Below are positions 54,101 to 64,000 of a DNA stretch of 64,000 bases, piece after piece. The stretch lies in contig BLAL01000205.1 in assembly GCA_015698045.1 (NCBI GenBank), positions 186,001 through 250,000 of the forward strand, given 5' to 3'. Made by a program: the position numbers and the translations under genes. Origin of the DNA: Rhizophagus clarus. Taxonomy: Eukaryota; Glomeromycota; Glomeromycetes; Glomerales; Glomeraceae. Under the pieces are notes generated by a model. It did not search any database. It saw only the letters and a list, made by a program, of their open reading frames with translations, and was not told the DNA's origin. Numbering within the stretch: position 1 is the first letter of the stretch; each line of letters opens with the position of its first letter.

Positions 54101-56494
54101 ATGCCCGATAACATTGATAACACTACTATTATCGACAATAATAATGAAGTTAGTGATGATTTTGATATAATTGATAACTCGAACGTGATTCAAGATTTAA
54201 GTATATCTGTTAATCATTCTATAACAATAAAGAATAATTCTAGTACAATTCAAATATTAATTACAATACTCCAAGGTAAGTTAACACTATGTTTTTTTGG
54301 GTACATTAATGCTGTATATGGCTCTATCAGATTACTGATACTGTATGTTTTGATACTGACTAACAATATTAGAACGACTTACCAGGACCCAGAAATATAT
54401 ATATAAGGGTCAGGTGGCGAAAAATTTTTTTACTATGAGCTGTACGCAGAGACTTTTTATATGAGTAGTACGCATAATTGACACCTGATATTGAAAATCC
54501 TGCAAAAATACGCAAATAAAATTTCAGACATTAAGTTATAAATTATTTATTATGATTTCTATATTATTTATAAATAGAATTTATTCTAATTTACCATTTT
54601 TTCAATAATATTTTTCTAAAATTTCACTTTTTAACCCTTAGAAATTTCTTTCAATTAGTACTAAATATGTATTACAATGCGGTTAACGCATATGGGCCAA
54701 TTTTTGGAATTAGACTTTTACATTCAAAAAATTAATATTTTTATACAAATAAAAATTACCAGTTAAGTAAAACTAATAGATCTATAAAAAAAATAAAATT
54801 AATTGTCATATGATTTTTATTTTTTTAACATAATAATTTTAAAATTTAAAAAATCGAATTAAAATTGTTGTGACAAAACTGTGAATAACATCGCGAATAT
54901 CTGCGCTAAGATGCTAAATTTATATTCATTCGAAAGAGGAAACCAAGATCTATCTAATGAATATAAAATCTTAACGATTGAATCACTGGTTGCCGAGTAA
55001 ATGCGTAAAATAGATTTATTTTTAATCTTTAACTTTGAACGTGAATATCTCCGCACCTAGTGATTCAATTTCAAAGATCTTTGTTCGTCACGATCGAGTA
55101 AGTTCTCACCTTTCAAATGAATATAAAATTATAATATTAGCATACGTAGAAGCTGAAATATTCACGATTTTGTAACTTGAATTAAAGTCCGACATAAAAA
55201 ATTTAAAATTATTATAATAAGAGATTTTGAATTATTGTTACCTTATTTAAAAGACCTTTATTCGCTATTTAAGACTTTAAATTAAATAGTAAATCTATTA
55301 AAATAAATATTAAAAATTAAAAAATTAGAAATATAAAATTAGTTTATTTAAAGTTAAAAAAAAACTTTTAAAAGTCCTATTATATTTATAATTCACACTT
55401 TTATTTTATAAATATCTTACAAAAAAAAAGAAAACTTAAGATAAAAACGAATAAAAAAATAATTTTTCATGTGTAGAAAATATTAATTTTTTTTTTTTTA
55501 CTTACTATTTAAAAATAATCACTTTATATATTTATAAACTTTTTAACAAAAAAGTGATTAAAAAGTGATTGAAAAAAGAAGTAGTTATTCTTGTTGTTTT
55601 TAAAAATTTTTTTTTATTTTTTAATAAATTCGAATCATCTGAACATTGTAACGCAAAAATTAATTGAGGTTTGTTTAACATAATTTTTGTTAAATAGTTA
55701 AATTTTTATGAAAATCCTAATTTTAGCTAATTCCACGGATTGCGGATATCGGTACAGTAAATATATTATATATATAAGATTAGCCCAAAAATACGCAACC
55801 TAATTTTTTACATATAAAAATTTTGATAAAAAATACGCAATCTTGATGCCTAACTATGGATGAAAAATTCTTAAATTGTACGCAAATCAAAACTTTACTC
55901 CGTCTAATTCCACTATGATGGCGACGCATCTGTGTACCCTACCCCTGTATGTATATTTCTGGATCCTGACTTACCGCTGCTTCATCTACTATCTCTCCTC
56001 CTATTGTCTCTACTTCTCCTCTTAATGTCTCTACTATTGTCTCTCCTTCTCCTCCGGTCTCAACATACGGATCCTTGTCAGATTCAATTTCATCTTTAAG
56101 CTTTTCGCTACCCTTAGACTTTTCAGTAACCTCATCATCAATAACTCCCTTAACAACTTTAATTTCATCGATCTCACCAATTTCCTCAAACCTGCTAATT
56201 TCTTCGAACCCACTAATTTCTTCGAACTTGGCTCCCGGTTCAAATTTAAATTTTATATGCACGTCGGAAGGGATTGCTTTATCTAGCAGGACAAATTGAA
56301 TTGCGCCTATCAGCTCATATAAAGATCCATGTTACTTATGTGAATATTACGGGCATGATCTTAATACCTGCCCGAATATTCAGCAAACTTACTGGGAAAG
56401 ATGTTGCAGGTGTTGGATCAGTCCGCACGAGTCAAGAGATTGCCATTTACGAAGAGGTGAAAGAAAACCTATTCCATTTAAAAGAATTTTTTAA
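54101..56494 (+). pseudogene. Double CCHC zinc-knuckle gene, split by a MITE
   Basis: Exon 1 (54101-54275) encodes an Asp/Asn/Ser-rich N terminus. The intron runs to AG at 54372, and exon 2 continues in phase (ERLTAASS) but is cut after 11 bases by the MITE. It resumes at 55976 with a Ser/Pro/Thr-rich linker and ends at TAA 56492-56494. Two zinc knuckles of form C-x2-C-x4-H-x4-C stand in tandem: CYLCEYYGHDLNTC and CCRCWISPHESRDC, then a basic tail (LRRGERKPIPFKR). A TGA at 56297-56299 interrupts the frame just before the knuckles. Knuckles of this kind bind single-stranded RNA or DNA and are typical of Gag and related proteins; origin from a retroelement is possible. It is not functional as it stands. 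Confidence 0.6.
54384..55967. mobile_element. 1.58-kb hAT-type non-autonomous element
   Basis: Inverted ends AGGA(C/T)CCAGAAATATA at 54384 and, in reverse complement, at 55967 continue imperfectly to about 30 bases. The exact 8-bp duplication GACTTACC flanks it (54376-54383 and 55968-55975). There is no transposase; the interior is AT-rich with scattered 'ACGCA' words near both ends (GTACGCA near 54430-54475 and TACGCAA near 55790-55875, inversely placed). It sits 11 bases into exon 2 of the zinc-knuckle gene. Confidence 0.8.
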
Positions 56495-57316
56495 AGCCGG
56501 TCAATTTAATCAACTTTTTTGAAAGAATTGAGGAATAGGTTTTTTTTTAATTCATTTCTGGTCGCTTTGGTGGAGAATTTTTTATTCTATGTAATTTGTT
56601 TGGTCTGCCTGGTGGCGGGTTTTTTTTCTGGTTCGTCTGATGATGAGTTTTTTTTCTGGTTCACCTTGTGGCGTAAAGGTTTCTGGTTCGCCTGGTGGCA
56701 TGTTCTTTTTTTGTTTTGATATTTTTTTATAATAATGATAAATAATAATGCATTTTATCAATCACACTGGCACTAAATAAAATTTATTAAAAATTATAAC
56801 CAATAAAATTCAATTATAAAGTTATATATAAGGAATAGGTAGTGAATAGGCCAATATTTTACACATAAATCACAAAAAGAATTAGCTTTTAAAACGTCCA
56901 CTACTTTGATTATTCCGATCACGTTTTTTTTGGTATAAATGTATATTAATGGTAGTTACTAGTTAGCAGTACAACCACATGATTATTATAATGTATAATT
57001 AACGAAAATGTATGTATATCACTATACATTAGAATATGGTAGTTAATAAACATGTGCTTAAAATTGCCAATTTACTGTATGTAAATCTTGTTTTGTAGTC
57101 AATTTATTATAATAGAATTGATAATAAAATTAATAAAGATAAATAAAGTCAGAAAAAAAAATTTCTTTACATGTTTTTAAATGAAATTTTATAAAACAAT
57201 TCACCATTATGTTAATAATATATCTGCAACACAAAAATAAAATAAAATTTAAAAATTTGTTTTCATTATCACTAGCATCACAAACCCCAGGTCCAAGGCA
57301 TTCCATCATGAAATTT
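56495..57316. other. Spacer with TTCTGGTTCGCCTGGTGGC-like repeats
   Basis: From about 56560 to 56705 four imperfect copies of a 'TCTGGTTCGNCTGNTGGC' phrase occur. The rest is AT-rich. No gene is supported. Confidence 0.4.
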
Positions 57317-58090
57317 TTATAATTCTATATATATCTCTCTGTAAATCTTACGTGAATCTACATATTTTATTAAGGAATAATGTAATAGATCAATATTATA
57401 TGTTTCGTTACAGGATGTTAGGAAAATATAGGAACTACTCAGATTTCTGCAAATTTCCATGATATTTGATGTGGATTTTCCTGTGAATTTTGCACGAAAA
57501 AAATTTCCTGATGTCAGATAAATATCAAATAAAAGAAATGTTAGTAAAGGCCTTACTAACATTCCTAAATCGAAGTCAAAGACCAAAATTTACATTCAGG
57601 CGTCCAGGAAGGTATCTACAAGAAAAAAAATTTAAAAAACAATATTTAATGCTTAACTAATGTTCACTAACTTTCCATTTACTAATTTCAAGTTTCAATA
57701 CACGCATCTTTTTTCAAATTCCAACAGCTGAAGTCCAAAATTTCGAAAGTTTATCTGGGCCGTGGTGGCAGGGTGAACTTTTTTTTTATACTTTTATTGT
57801 ATGAAATATTTTTCAATTTTTACAACCTAATAAAGAGTTAACGGACATTTTTTGAATATTATCTTGAATGTCAAATTAATATGATGATAATATTAAATTC
57901 ATATTGCAGAAAGTATAAAAAAAAATTGTTCAATATGGAAGTCAGTAATTTGATGGCTGTTTAAAAATCTAAGGTTTCTGTTAAGATTGTTTGTTTCTTT
58001 ACTATAAAAATGCTGATCAATAACTTTTAGCTCAGTAAAATTATTAATTTGTATAATAAATTCCTTTTATTCAGCAATAAATTTTGAAGT
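57317..58090. other. AT-rich stretch with one exon/intron-like motif set on the minus strand
   Basis: On the minus strand, around 57620-57600, TTTTTTTCTTGTAG precedes ATACCTTCCTGGACGCC, with a CACTAACTT/TTACTAACATT context nearby. It resembles one unit of the arrays described above. The 89-codon minus frame at 57317-57586 overlaps it, lacks an ATG, and is not accepted as a gene. Confidence 0.3.
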
Positions 58091-58440
58091 TCAAATAATT
58101 TTGACATTTAATTTTAATTTATAAATATCCAGATGTTCAAAGCACGCCTTAGCAAAATTTTTGCCAATTGTCATACAACTGAAATTTAACGTGTCTACTG
58201 GATTTTCTACAGATTCTACCCAATCACGATGTTGTCGTAAAAAATTTTTAATATAAAAAAATGCTTGCTCGATCTGTAAGCAATAAATTTTTAAATAATG
58301 GAAGATTAAATTCTTACAGAATTATAATCAGGAGAATAAGATGGCAAAAACTCAAGTCGTATTCCTTTTTCCTCACAAATATTCTGCAAATGCTGACTTT
58401 TATGTATAGATTCATTATCTAAGATTAAAACGCTATGCTA
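58091..58440 (-). pseudogene. Tc1/mariner-type DDE transposase, C-terminal fragment
   Basis: Two exons (about 58440-58318 and 58273-58091) join in phase. The first gives SVLILDNESIHKSQHLQNIC (second catalytic Asp in the 'L.LDN...H' motif) and RLEFLPSYSPDYNS. The second begins IEQAFFYIKNFLRQH, giving the usual 'LP.YSP..NPIE' signature with the catalytic Glu. The N-terminal helix-turn-helix part and first Asp are missing upstream, so it is a 3' remnant. Tc1/mariner transposases insert at TA sites. Confidence 0.75.
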
Positions 58441-58715
58441 GTTATTTAACTAAATAAAATATTAAATAAAAATATTTATTATAGTCTATGTGGTTTTATA
58501 TTTCGCTTTGAAAAATGGTAAACAAGTTGGGAAGAAAAAGAGATGGTTAACGCAACACAATAAAAATCAATAAAATCTACGTATAATGCGAAATCAGGTC
58601 ACATGAATTATTAGCAGAGTGATAGCGCTATAATATATTGTAATCTTTATTATCATAAAGGAATAAAAAACATATCAATGTTATCACGGTCTTTTATGTG
58701 ATATGTACTGTATTT

Positions 58716-59030
58716 ATGAAAAAAGATGGAGTTTTAAAGAGCTAGCAATGTTTCTTTCGCTACGGGAAGGAATTTCTAGATCTTCTGTAATAACATCTAA
58801 CTCCTTAACCTTTTTTTTGATATTTGCACTTTCAATTTCAACCCAGACTATTTTGAAGCATTTTCTGGAGAATTTTATTAATTTATCTAGTGAAGTTTCT
58901 GATAATTTTATAAAATCGATGGCTGAAACGTATCGGCTTAAGATTCTCTTTAAAACCTCTTCACATGATATGAAGTTGTTTACTTCTTCATCGGTAAAAT
59001 CTAAACTTTCTGTATATCCACTTTAATAGA
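58716..59030 (-). CDS. Open exon-like segment of unknown gene
   Basis: The minus strand is open for about 100 codons with balanced composition (SLDFTDEEVNNFISCEEVLK ... RSERNIASSLKLHLFS) ending in TAA. It has no ATG but follows a T-rich tract and AAAG at about 59031. It could be a last exon of a gene whose earlier exons I cannot join, possibly the gene at 59184-62178, although that one has its own stop. No family is recognised. Confidence 0.3.
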
Positions 59031-59183
59031 AAAAAAATTTAAATCATTAAATCATTGTAATAAAACAACAACATAACGATATGAACGTATCGATCACCTT
59101 TCTACAATTTGTCAAAATTCTTTTACTAATGTTGAAAGTACATTTTTCAATTGATATCAATAGTTGAAAAATGATTTATGATA

Positions 59184-62178
59184 TTATTCGTTAATTAACT
59201 TTGCCACACTTTGATAAGCATCATGCCCAAAAATTTTTTGTGTTATTTTATCAAACGCATGATCAGGCGGATTTCTAATTTGCAAAAAAAGGCATTTCAT
59301 TTCTTTGTCAATAAGATGATAATTATCCTAAACAGTAATAATATCAATAATACATAATACATCAGTAATTCTGTGTAATAACGATTATTCTTAATTGGTA
59401 AGAATGTAACAACCAAAATAAGAAATGGATTTTACGTTATCAGATGGTAACGAAGTTGAGGTGGTTAGTGACAAATTTGTTGATGGCTGCTTTGTCGAGG
59501 CATCAAGCATTTTGTTTGCCAGATGTAGTACACTTGGATGTAAGACCAACCAATTGCAAATTTGCAATTGATTGGTCATTGCGTCAAATTGAACTGGAAT
59601 TTCTTCTTGATTCTCTAGAAGTAATATTAAATGAGAATAAAATTATATTTATTAATTATGTTCAGATTTTATGTTTTTACCACTTTTATCATTTTTATTT
59701 TCTTCTTATTCTTTATCTTTCTCTCTCCTATCCCTATCTCTTCTCTCTTTCTCTCTTCTCTCTTTCTCTCTTCTTTCTTTTTCTCTTCTCTCTTTATCTC
59801 TCCTCTCCATCTCTTTCTTCTCATTTTCTCTTCTTTCTTTTTCAATATTTCTTTCTTCTTGCTCTGGAAGCATATCTTCATTATAACAAAGTAAATTTAG
59901 TTTTAAATAAATTTGCAGAAATATCATTTCAATTGAATAATAAAACAATTATTATAATGTATTTACCCAAAATAATTCTTTCAATATCATCATCTTGTCT
60001 ATTATTACCTTCTCCAATATCTACATCTTGTTCATGTAAATTATCTTGTTCATGTTCACTTCCTTCCTCTCTCCTTTCATCTTTTTCCTTATTATAATCA
60101 TGTGAAGAGTTGGCAACATATGTACAAATAGTTTTTGTAGTCTTTGCAGCTTTTGTTGCCTTGTCTTTTAGGTATCATTATAATAGTATTAGGCGCAATT
60201 ACTATATAAATTTTAGAGAAAATTTATTTCTCACCTGGGTGATTTCTCACCCCCTTATTATGTAATAAATTTTGATTGGCTGATGAAACTTTATACGGCC
60301 AAACTGCCACTATTTATTTACGCCTTTTTTAGGTTTTTTAGTTTTGCGTCGAAAAATACACAGGTATCAGCTATCAGGTATGTCATTTCTTTATTTTTTA
60401 TTTTTTATTTTATTTTTTGTCATTTCTAATTTCTTTTCTTTTTTTCTTTTAGGTTTTAGACTCCTACAATTTCGCGCTCAAAGGTATGATTTTTTCGTTT
60501 CTTTAATTCTTTTTTCTTTTTTCTTTTTTGATTTTGTTTCGTTTTTACTAACTTTGTTTCAATTTTTTTTTTTTTTATGGGTGTCTTTATTTTTTATATT
60601 CGTTCTCTTTATTCTATTTTCTTTTTATCTTTGTCTTTATCCCCTAATTTCCTTTTCGTTTTTGTATCCTTTCATATTTGTATTCCCTTTTATTTTCATT
60701 TTGTTTTTCATTTCGTTTCTGCTTTCTCTTTCATTTTTCCCTTTCATTTTTTTCCATTATCTTTCATTTCCGCTTTCCCTTTCTCTTTGTTTCCGTTTCC
60801 CTTTCATTTTTTCCTTTCGTTTCTGCTTTCCCTTTCGTTTTTTCCATTATCTTTCGTTTCTGCTTTCCCTTTCCCTTTATTTCCATTTCCCTTTCATTTT
60901 TTCCTTTCATTTTCGCTTTCCCTTTCGACCTTTCCCTTTGTTTCCGTTTCCCTTTCATTTTTTCCTTTTGTTTCCGCTTTTCTTTTTCCCTTTCATTTTC
61001 TCTTTTGTTTTGTTTTTCTTTTTGTTTTTATCTTCATCCCCCTTATCTTGTTTTCCTTCACTTTATTTCATTTTCTCCCTTGTCCCTTTATTTTACCTTT
61101 CGTTTTCGACTTCGTCTCTTTATTTTCGTTTCATTTTCTTTTGTTTTCATGCCCTTTCATTTTTATACACAATTTTGTACCATTAATGTCCTATGATTTT
61201 GCGAATCCAGAACGCTAGAAAATCAAGTGATTAAAATATAATTTATCAATGCCGTCAATAAAAAATTAGCATCCAACGTAATAATTTGGTTTTATACTGT
61301 ATTACAAATCTTGATCCACGAATAGGGAAAATAGCGATTATTCTTTCAATTTCATCTTTATCTCTTTCAATCTCATTTTTCTTTTCAGTTTTGTCTTCGC
61401 TCCTTTTATCTTTATTCCTTCACCCTTTCGTTTTTTCTGGATTTTTCTACTATGTCAAATCTCTTTGAAAATGAGGTAGGTGTTTGGTTTCATTTCAAAT
61501 TTTTTTTTTTTAATGTATTCTCTTATGATCATTACTAACAAATTTTACTCCCACCTTTCATCTTCATTTTATTTTTTGTTTTTGTTTCCTTTTGTTTTCC
61601 CCTTTCATTTTCCTCTTATCGTCCACTTTCCCTTTCGTTCTCCCTTCTGTTTTCGTTTCTTTTTCCTTTTATTTCTCTTTTTTCGTCTCCCTTTCTTTTC
61701 GTTTTATCTTTTCCATCAATATTCTTTTTCTTTTCTTTTTGATCTTATCTCCTTTTTCTTTTCACCTTTATTTTGTTTCCCTTTTGTTTTCATTATTTAT
61801 CATATCTTTTTTTGTCTTTTATCATCATTTTTATCATTATTATTGGGGTTTTGATGTCATTATTACTAGTTATATTAAAGATAAAAGTTTTGATTTTAAA
61901 TAATTGCATTTCATTCTTCTATTCAGTAAACTTTAAAGGAATAAAATAAAATGTTTCGCAAAAAAAAATTGTTACGTTACAGAATTTCTTAAACTGATAA
62001 TGGAAAATTTAAGTTAAAAAAATCAGCCAATTAAAAATTAGTCAGTCAAAATATTGATCACGTGATAGGAGTGAGTAATATCAAATCTCACCCAGAGTGA
62101 GGAATAAATTCACCCTAAATTTTAAATTAAAAATATAATATTATTACCTTTTTCTGTTACTCCTCTGCGTTTAGTCAT
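59184..62178 (-). CDS. Five-exon lineage-specific gene with Glu/Arg-rich coil
   Basis: Exons 62178-62148 (start MTKRRGVTEK), 60164-59967, 59875-59681, 59614-59436 and 59327-59184 join in phase (249 codons with stop). GT/AG borders hold throughout. Content: a Lys/Thr-rich start; an acidic section (SEHEQDNLHEQDVDIGEG); a long charged coil (MERRDKERREKERREKERRE); then QLQICNWLVLHPSVLHLANK and QIRNPPDHAFDKITQKIFGH in the last two exons. One in-frame TAA lies at 59708-59706 after the coil, where CAA would fit, so this allele may be broken. The 2-kb first intron contains a 1.9-kb inserted element. No family was recognised; a structural or nuclear coiled-coil protein is a guess. None of the internal exons starts with ATG. 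Confidence 0.5.
60216..62115. mobile_element. 1.9-kb pyrimidine-rich element in intron 1
   Basis: The ends are inverted and related: GAGAAAATTTATTTCTCACCT at the left resembles GGGTGAATTTATTCCTCACT (reverse complement of the right), and both continue to GGGTGA. TAAATTTTA flanks both sides (60207-60215 and 62116-62124), a 9-bp duplication as made by MULEs, though AT-rich. The interior is a strongly C/T-rich plus strand with reiterated 'CTTTCCCTTTC(A/G)TTTT' phrases (about 60640-61180 and 61330-61830) and some exon-like pieces (TTTTAG|GTTTTAGACTCC, CAAAG|GTATG near 60450-60485). Phe/Leu/Ser-rich frames across it are artefacts. Confidence 0.5.
60640..61180 (+). repeat. Pyrimidine-rich tandem repeat
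   Basis: Irregular tandem copies of a CTTTCCCTTTC(A/G)TTTTTTCC-type phrase are arranged in larger blocks of about 60-110 bp. Such long homopyrimidine tracts can form triplexes or slow polymerases; nothing here shows that they do. Confidence 0.65.
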
Positions 62179-62339
62179 GATAAACAAACAAGATAGTACT
62201 TATTGGTATTGTGCTAGTAGCAACGTAAAGAAATAGGTGATTCATCACGTAAAGAAATAGGCGATTCCTGACAAAATGAATACAGCATCATCTTTATTTA
62301 TTTATAGAGATTTCTCCTAATATTAAGAAAAAATTACAT

Positions 62340-64000
62340 TGTGACCGCAGCATATAAAAGAAAATTGGGTTAGCATTCTCGAAAAAAATGTTCATGGTTA
62401 TATTAAATCTTGGATAGTTGATCGGAAGAATTTGTTAATGGTTACATCGATTCTTTATGACGAAAATTTTGGGAAAATTTGACGTCTTAACAGTTACATG
62501 TAAAGAAATTATATATGAGTATCGTAACTGTAGGACATAAACGAAAATTTGGCCAACAAAATTTTCAAATTATTGGAATAATTGATCAGGAAAATCCTTA
62601 ATGGGTATATTAGCTCTTTGTCCACAGAACATTAATGGTAATTTTGAGCAATATTAACGATTACAAGTAAAGAAACTTTATATGAATATTGTGATCGCAG
62701 GACATAAACGGATTTTCAGGATAATTGATCAGGAGAAAAAATTTGTTAATGGTTACATAATCAGGGTTGAAGAATTATACTGTATGTACTATATTATGCT
62801 GTCCTAATACTTAAATAGAGTACATTTTTTTCATATATTTAATATATTATATATTTATTTTAATAATTAGGATTGTTTTTTTAATCTAATCTAAATAGAA
62901 AAAATATTATATTAAATATTTAACAGTGCAATATTAATGCAATGTTTACAGTACATTGATGAAATTTTAGGCAATGGAAAAATTGCGGTTACATATAAGG
63001 TGATCACAGGACATAAATAGAAATTTAGATCAAAAAATTGGTCAGAAAAATTTTGTCAACAGTTCTATTGATTCTTTATCTGCAAAAGATCTTTAATTGC
63101 AGCACATTTGTGGAATCTAGGGTAATGATCTGAAAAATTTGACATGAATATCGTGGTTGCAATAAATAAATAGAAATTTAGATCAATAATTGATCAGAAA
63201 AAATTATTAATGGTTACATTGATTTTTTATCTGCAGCGTATTGATAGAATTCAGGGGTAATCTGAAAAATTTGACATAAATATCATGATCGCAAGACATA
63301 AATGGATTTTTGGGATAATTGATCAGGAGAAAAAATTTGTTAATGTTTACATAATCAGGGTTGAAGAATTATACTGTACATACTATATTACTATGCTGTC
63401 CTAATACTTAAATAGAGTACATTTTTTCATATGTTTAATATATTATATATTTATTTTAATAATTAGGATTGATAATAAATTATTAACTATTTTTTTAATC
63501 TTAATAGAAAAAATATTATATTAAATATTTAACAGTACAATATTAGTGCAATGTATACAGCAAATTGATGAAATTTTGAAAAATGGAAAAATTGCGGTTA
63601 TATGTAAGGTGATCGCAGGACATGAACAGAAATTTAGATCAAAAAATTGATCAAAAAAAAATTTTGTCAACAGTTCTGTTGATTCTTTATCTGCAAAAGA
63701 TCTTTAATTGCAGCACATTTGTGGAATCTAGGGTAATAATCTGAAAAATTTGGCATGAATATCGTGGTCGCAATAAATAAATAGAAATTTAAATCAATAA
63801 TTGATCGGAAAAAAATTGTTAATGCTTACATTGATTTTTTATCTGCAGCGCATTGATAGAATTCAGGGGTAATCTAAAAATTTAACATGAATATCGTGAT
63901 CGCAAGACATAAACAGATTTTTGGGATAATTGATCAGGAGAAAAATTTGTTAATGGTTACATAATCAGGATTGAAGAATTATACTGTACGTACTATATTA
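62340..64000 (+). repeat. Nested tandem repeat of about 600-bp period
   Basis: The marker TTGAAGAATTATACTGTA occurs at about 62766, 63361 and 63972, so two full copies (about 595 and 611 bp) and the start of a third are present, running out of the window. Each copy contains smaller diverged units of about 130-150 bp built on GATCAGGAGAAAAA or GATCAAAAAATTGATC, TCTTTATCTGCA, GATTGCAGCAC-like words and ATATCGTG(A/G)TCGCA. Diverged single units go back to about 62340. No coding sequence was found. Confidence 0.8.

Noticed and set aside
55939..56262. Minus-strand frame rich in Glu/Ile (EEISGFEEISRF) as a separate gene with a donor at the MITE junction
   Set aside because: The plus strand carries two perfect zinc knuckles and an in-phase upstream exon; the minus frame is the complement of the Ser/Pro-rich linker.
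57317..57586. 89-codon minus-strand frame
   Set aside because: It has no ATG start, overlaps an exon/intron-like motif set and has no recognisable domain.
58703..59026. 107-codon plus-strand frame
   Set aside because: The opposite strand reads as a more natural acidic, Lys-rich coding exon; the plus frame is Ser/Phe/Leu-rich as expected of an antisense shadow.
60344..61186. 280-codon plus-strand Phe/Ser-rich frame resembling a membrane protein
   Set aside because: Three overlapping plus frames are all open because the strand is almost pure C/T; composition is extreme and no domain or codon pattern supports a protein.

Overview
The window is AT-rich eukaryotic nuclear DNA with short spliceosomal introns (GTAAG-type donors, TACTAAC-like branch sites, T-rich tracts, AG acceptors). 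A fungal-type CaM kinase, a Crinkler (CRN) NTPase gene, a FANCI gene and a very large load of hAT, MULE, mariner and satellite-bearing elements point to a Glomeromycotina fungus (Rhizophagus/Gigaspora-like). The genus is inferred from gene content only.

Region 1 (0-14 kb) is the gene-bearing part. It holds a SUN-domain nuclear-envelope protein (718-2256, +), a four-exon D-2-hydroxyacid dehydrogenase relative that lacks its NAD-binding core (2570-3376, +), a Ca2+/calmodulin-dependent kinase (3508-4841, -, perhaps with a further 5' exon) and a 29-exon FANCI orthologue (7770-13970, -). I traced FANCI exon by exon. The residue aligned with the monoubiquitinated lysine of vertebrate FANCI is Gln, and one exon carries a one-base frame break.

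Region 2 (14-26 kb) is repeats: a decayed MULE (14158-17005); a tandem array of exon-like and intron-like units (17.6-20.1 kb) split by a poly(A)-tailed retroposed copy with a 10-bp target duplication; a 2.3-kb element with about 200-bp inverted repeats around a lineage-specific multi-exon gene; and a small TA-flanked MITE.

Region 3 (26-46 kb) is a nested insertion. A Crinkler gene is split by a 16.9-kb element (27862-44745, 8-bp duplication GCTAGATA). That element carries an array of 41-base exon-like cores, into which a 4.7-kb hAT element inserted (28478-33171, duplication GACTGGAC). A second hAT copy lies in inverted orientation (34360-44216, duplication CCGAGTAA). It is interrupted by a 5.2-kb satellite-filled element with 36-bp inverted repeats and a 3-bp duplication (37828-42992). 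Both hAT transposases are recently disabled.

Region 4 (46-64 kb) is mostly decayed lineage-specific genes and transposon fragments: KDZ-like and Tc1/mariner-like pieces, a Gln-rich gene with many stops, a double zinc-knuckle gene split by a hAT-type MITE, and a five-exon gene (59184-62178, -) whose first intron holds a pyrimidine-rich element. The window ends in a nested tandem repeat of roughly 600-bp period.

Most disabling changes read as C-to-T (or G-to-A) transitions. No tRNA, rRNA or CRISPR array was recognised.
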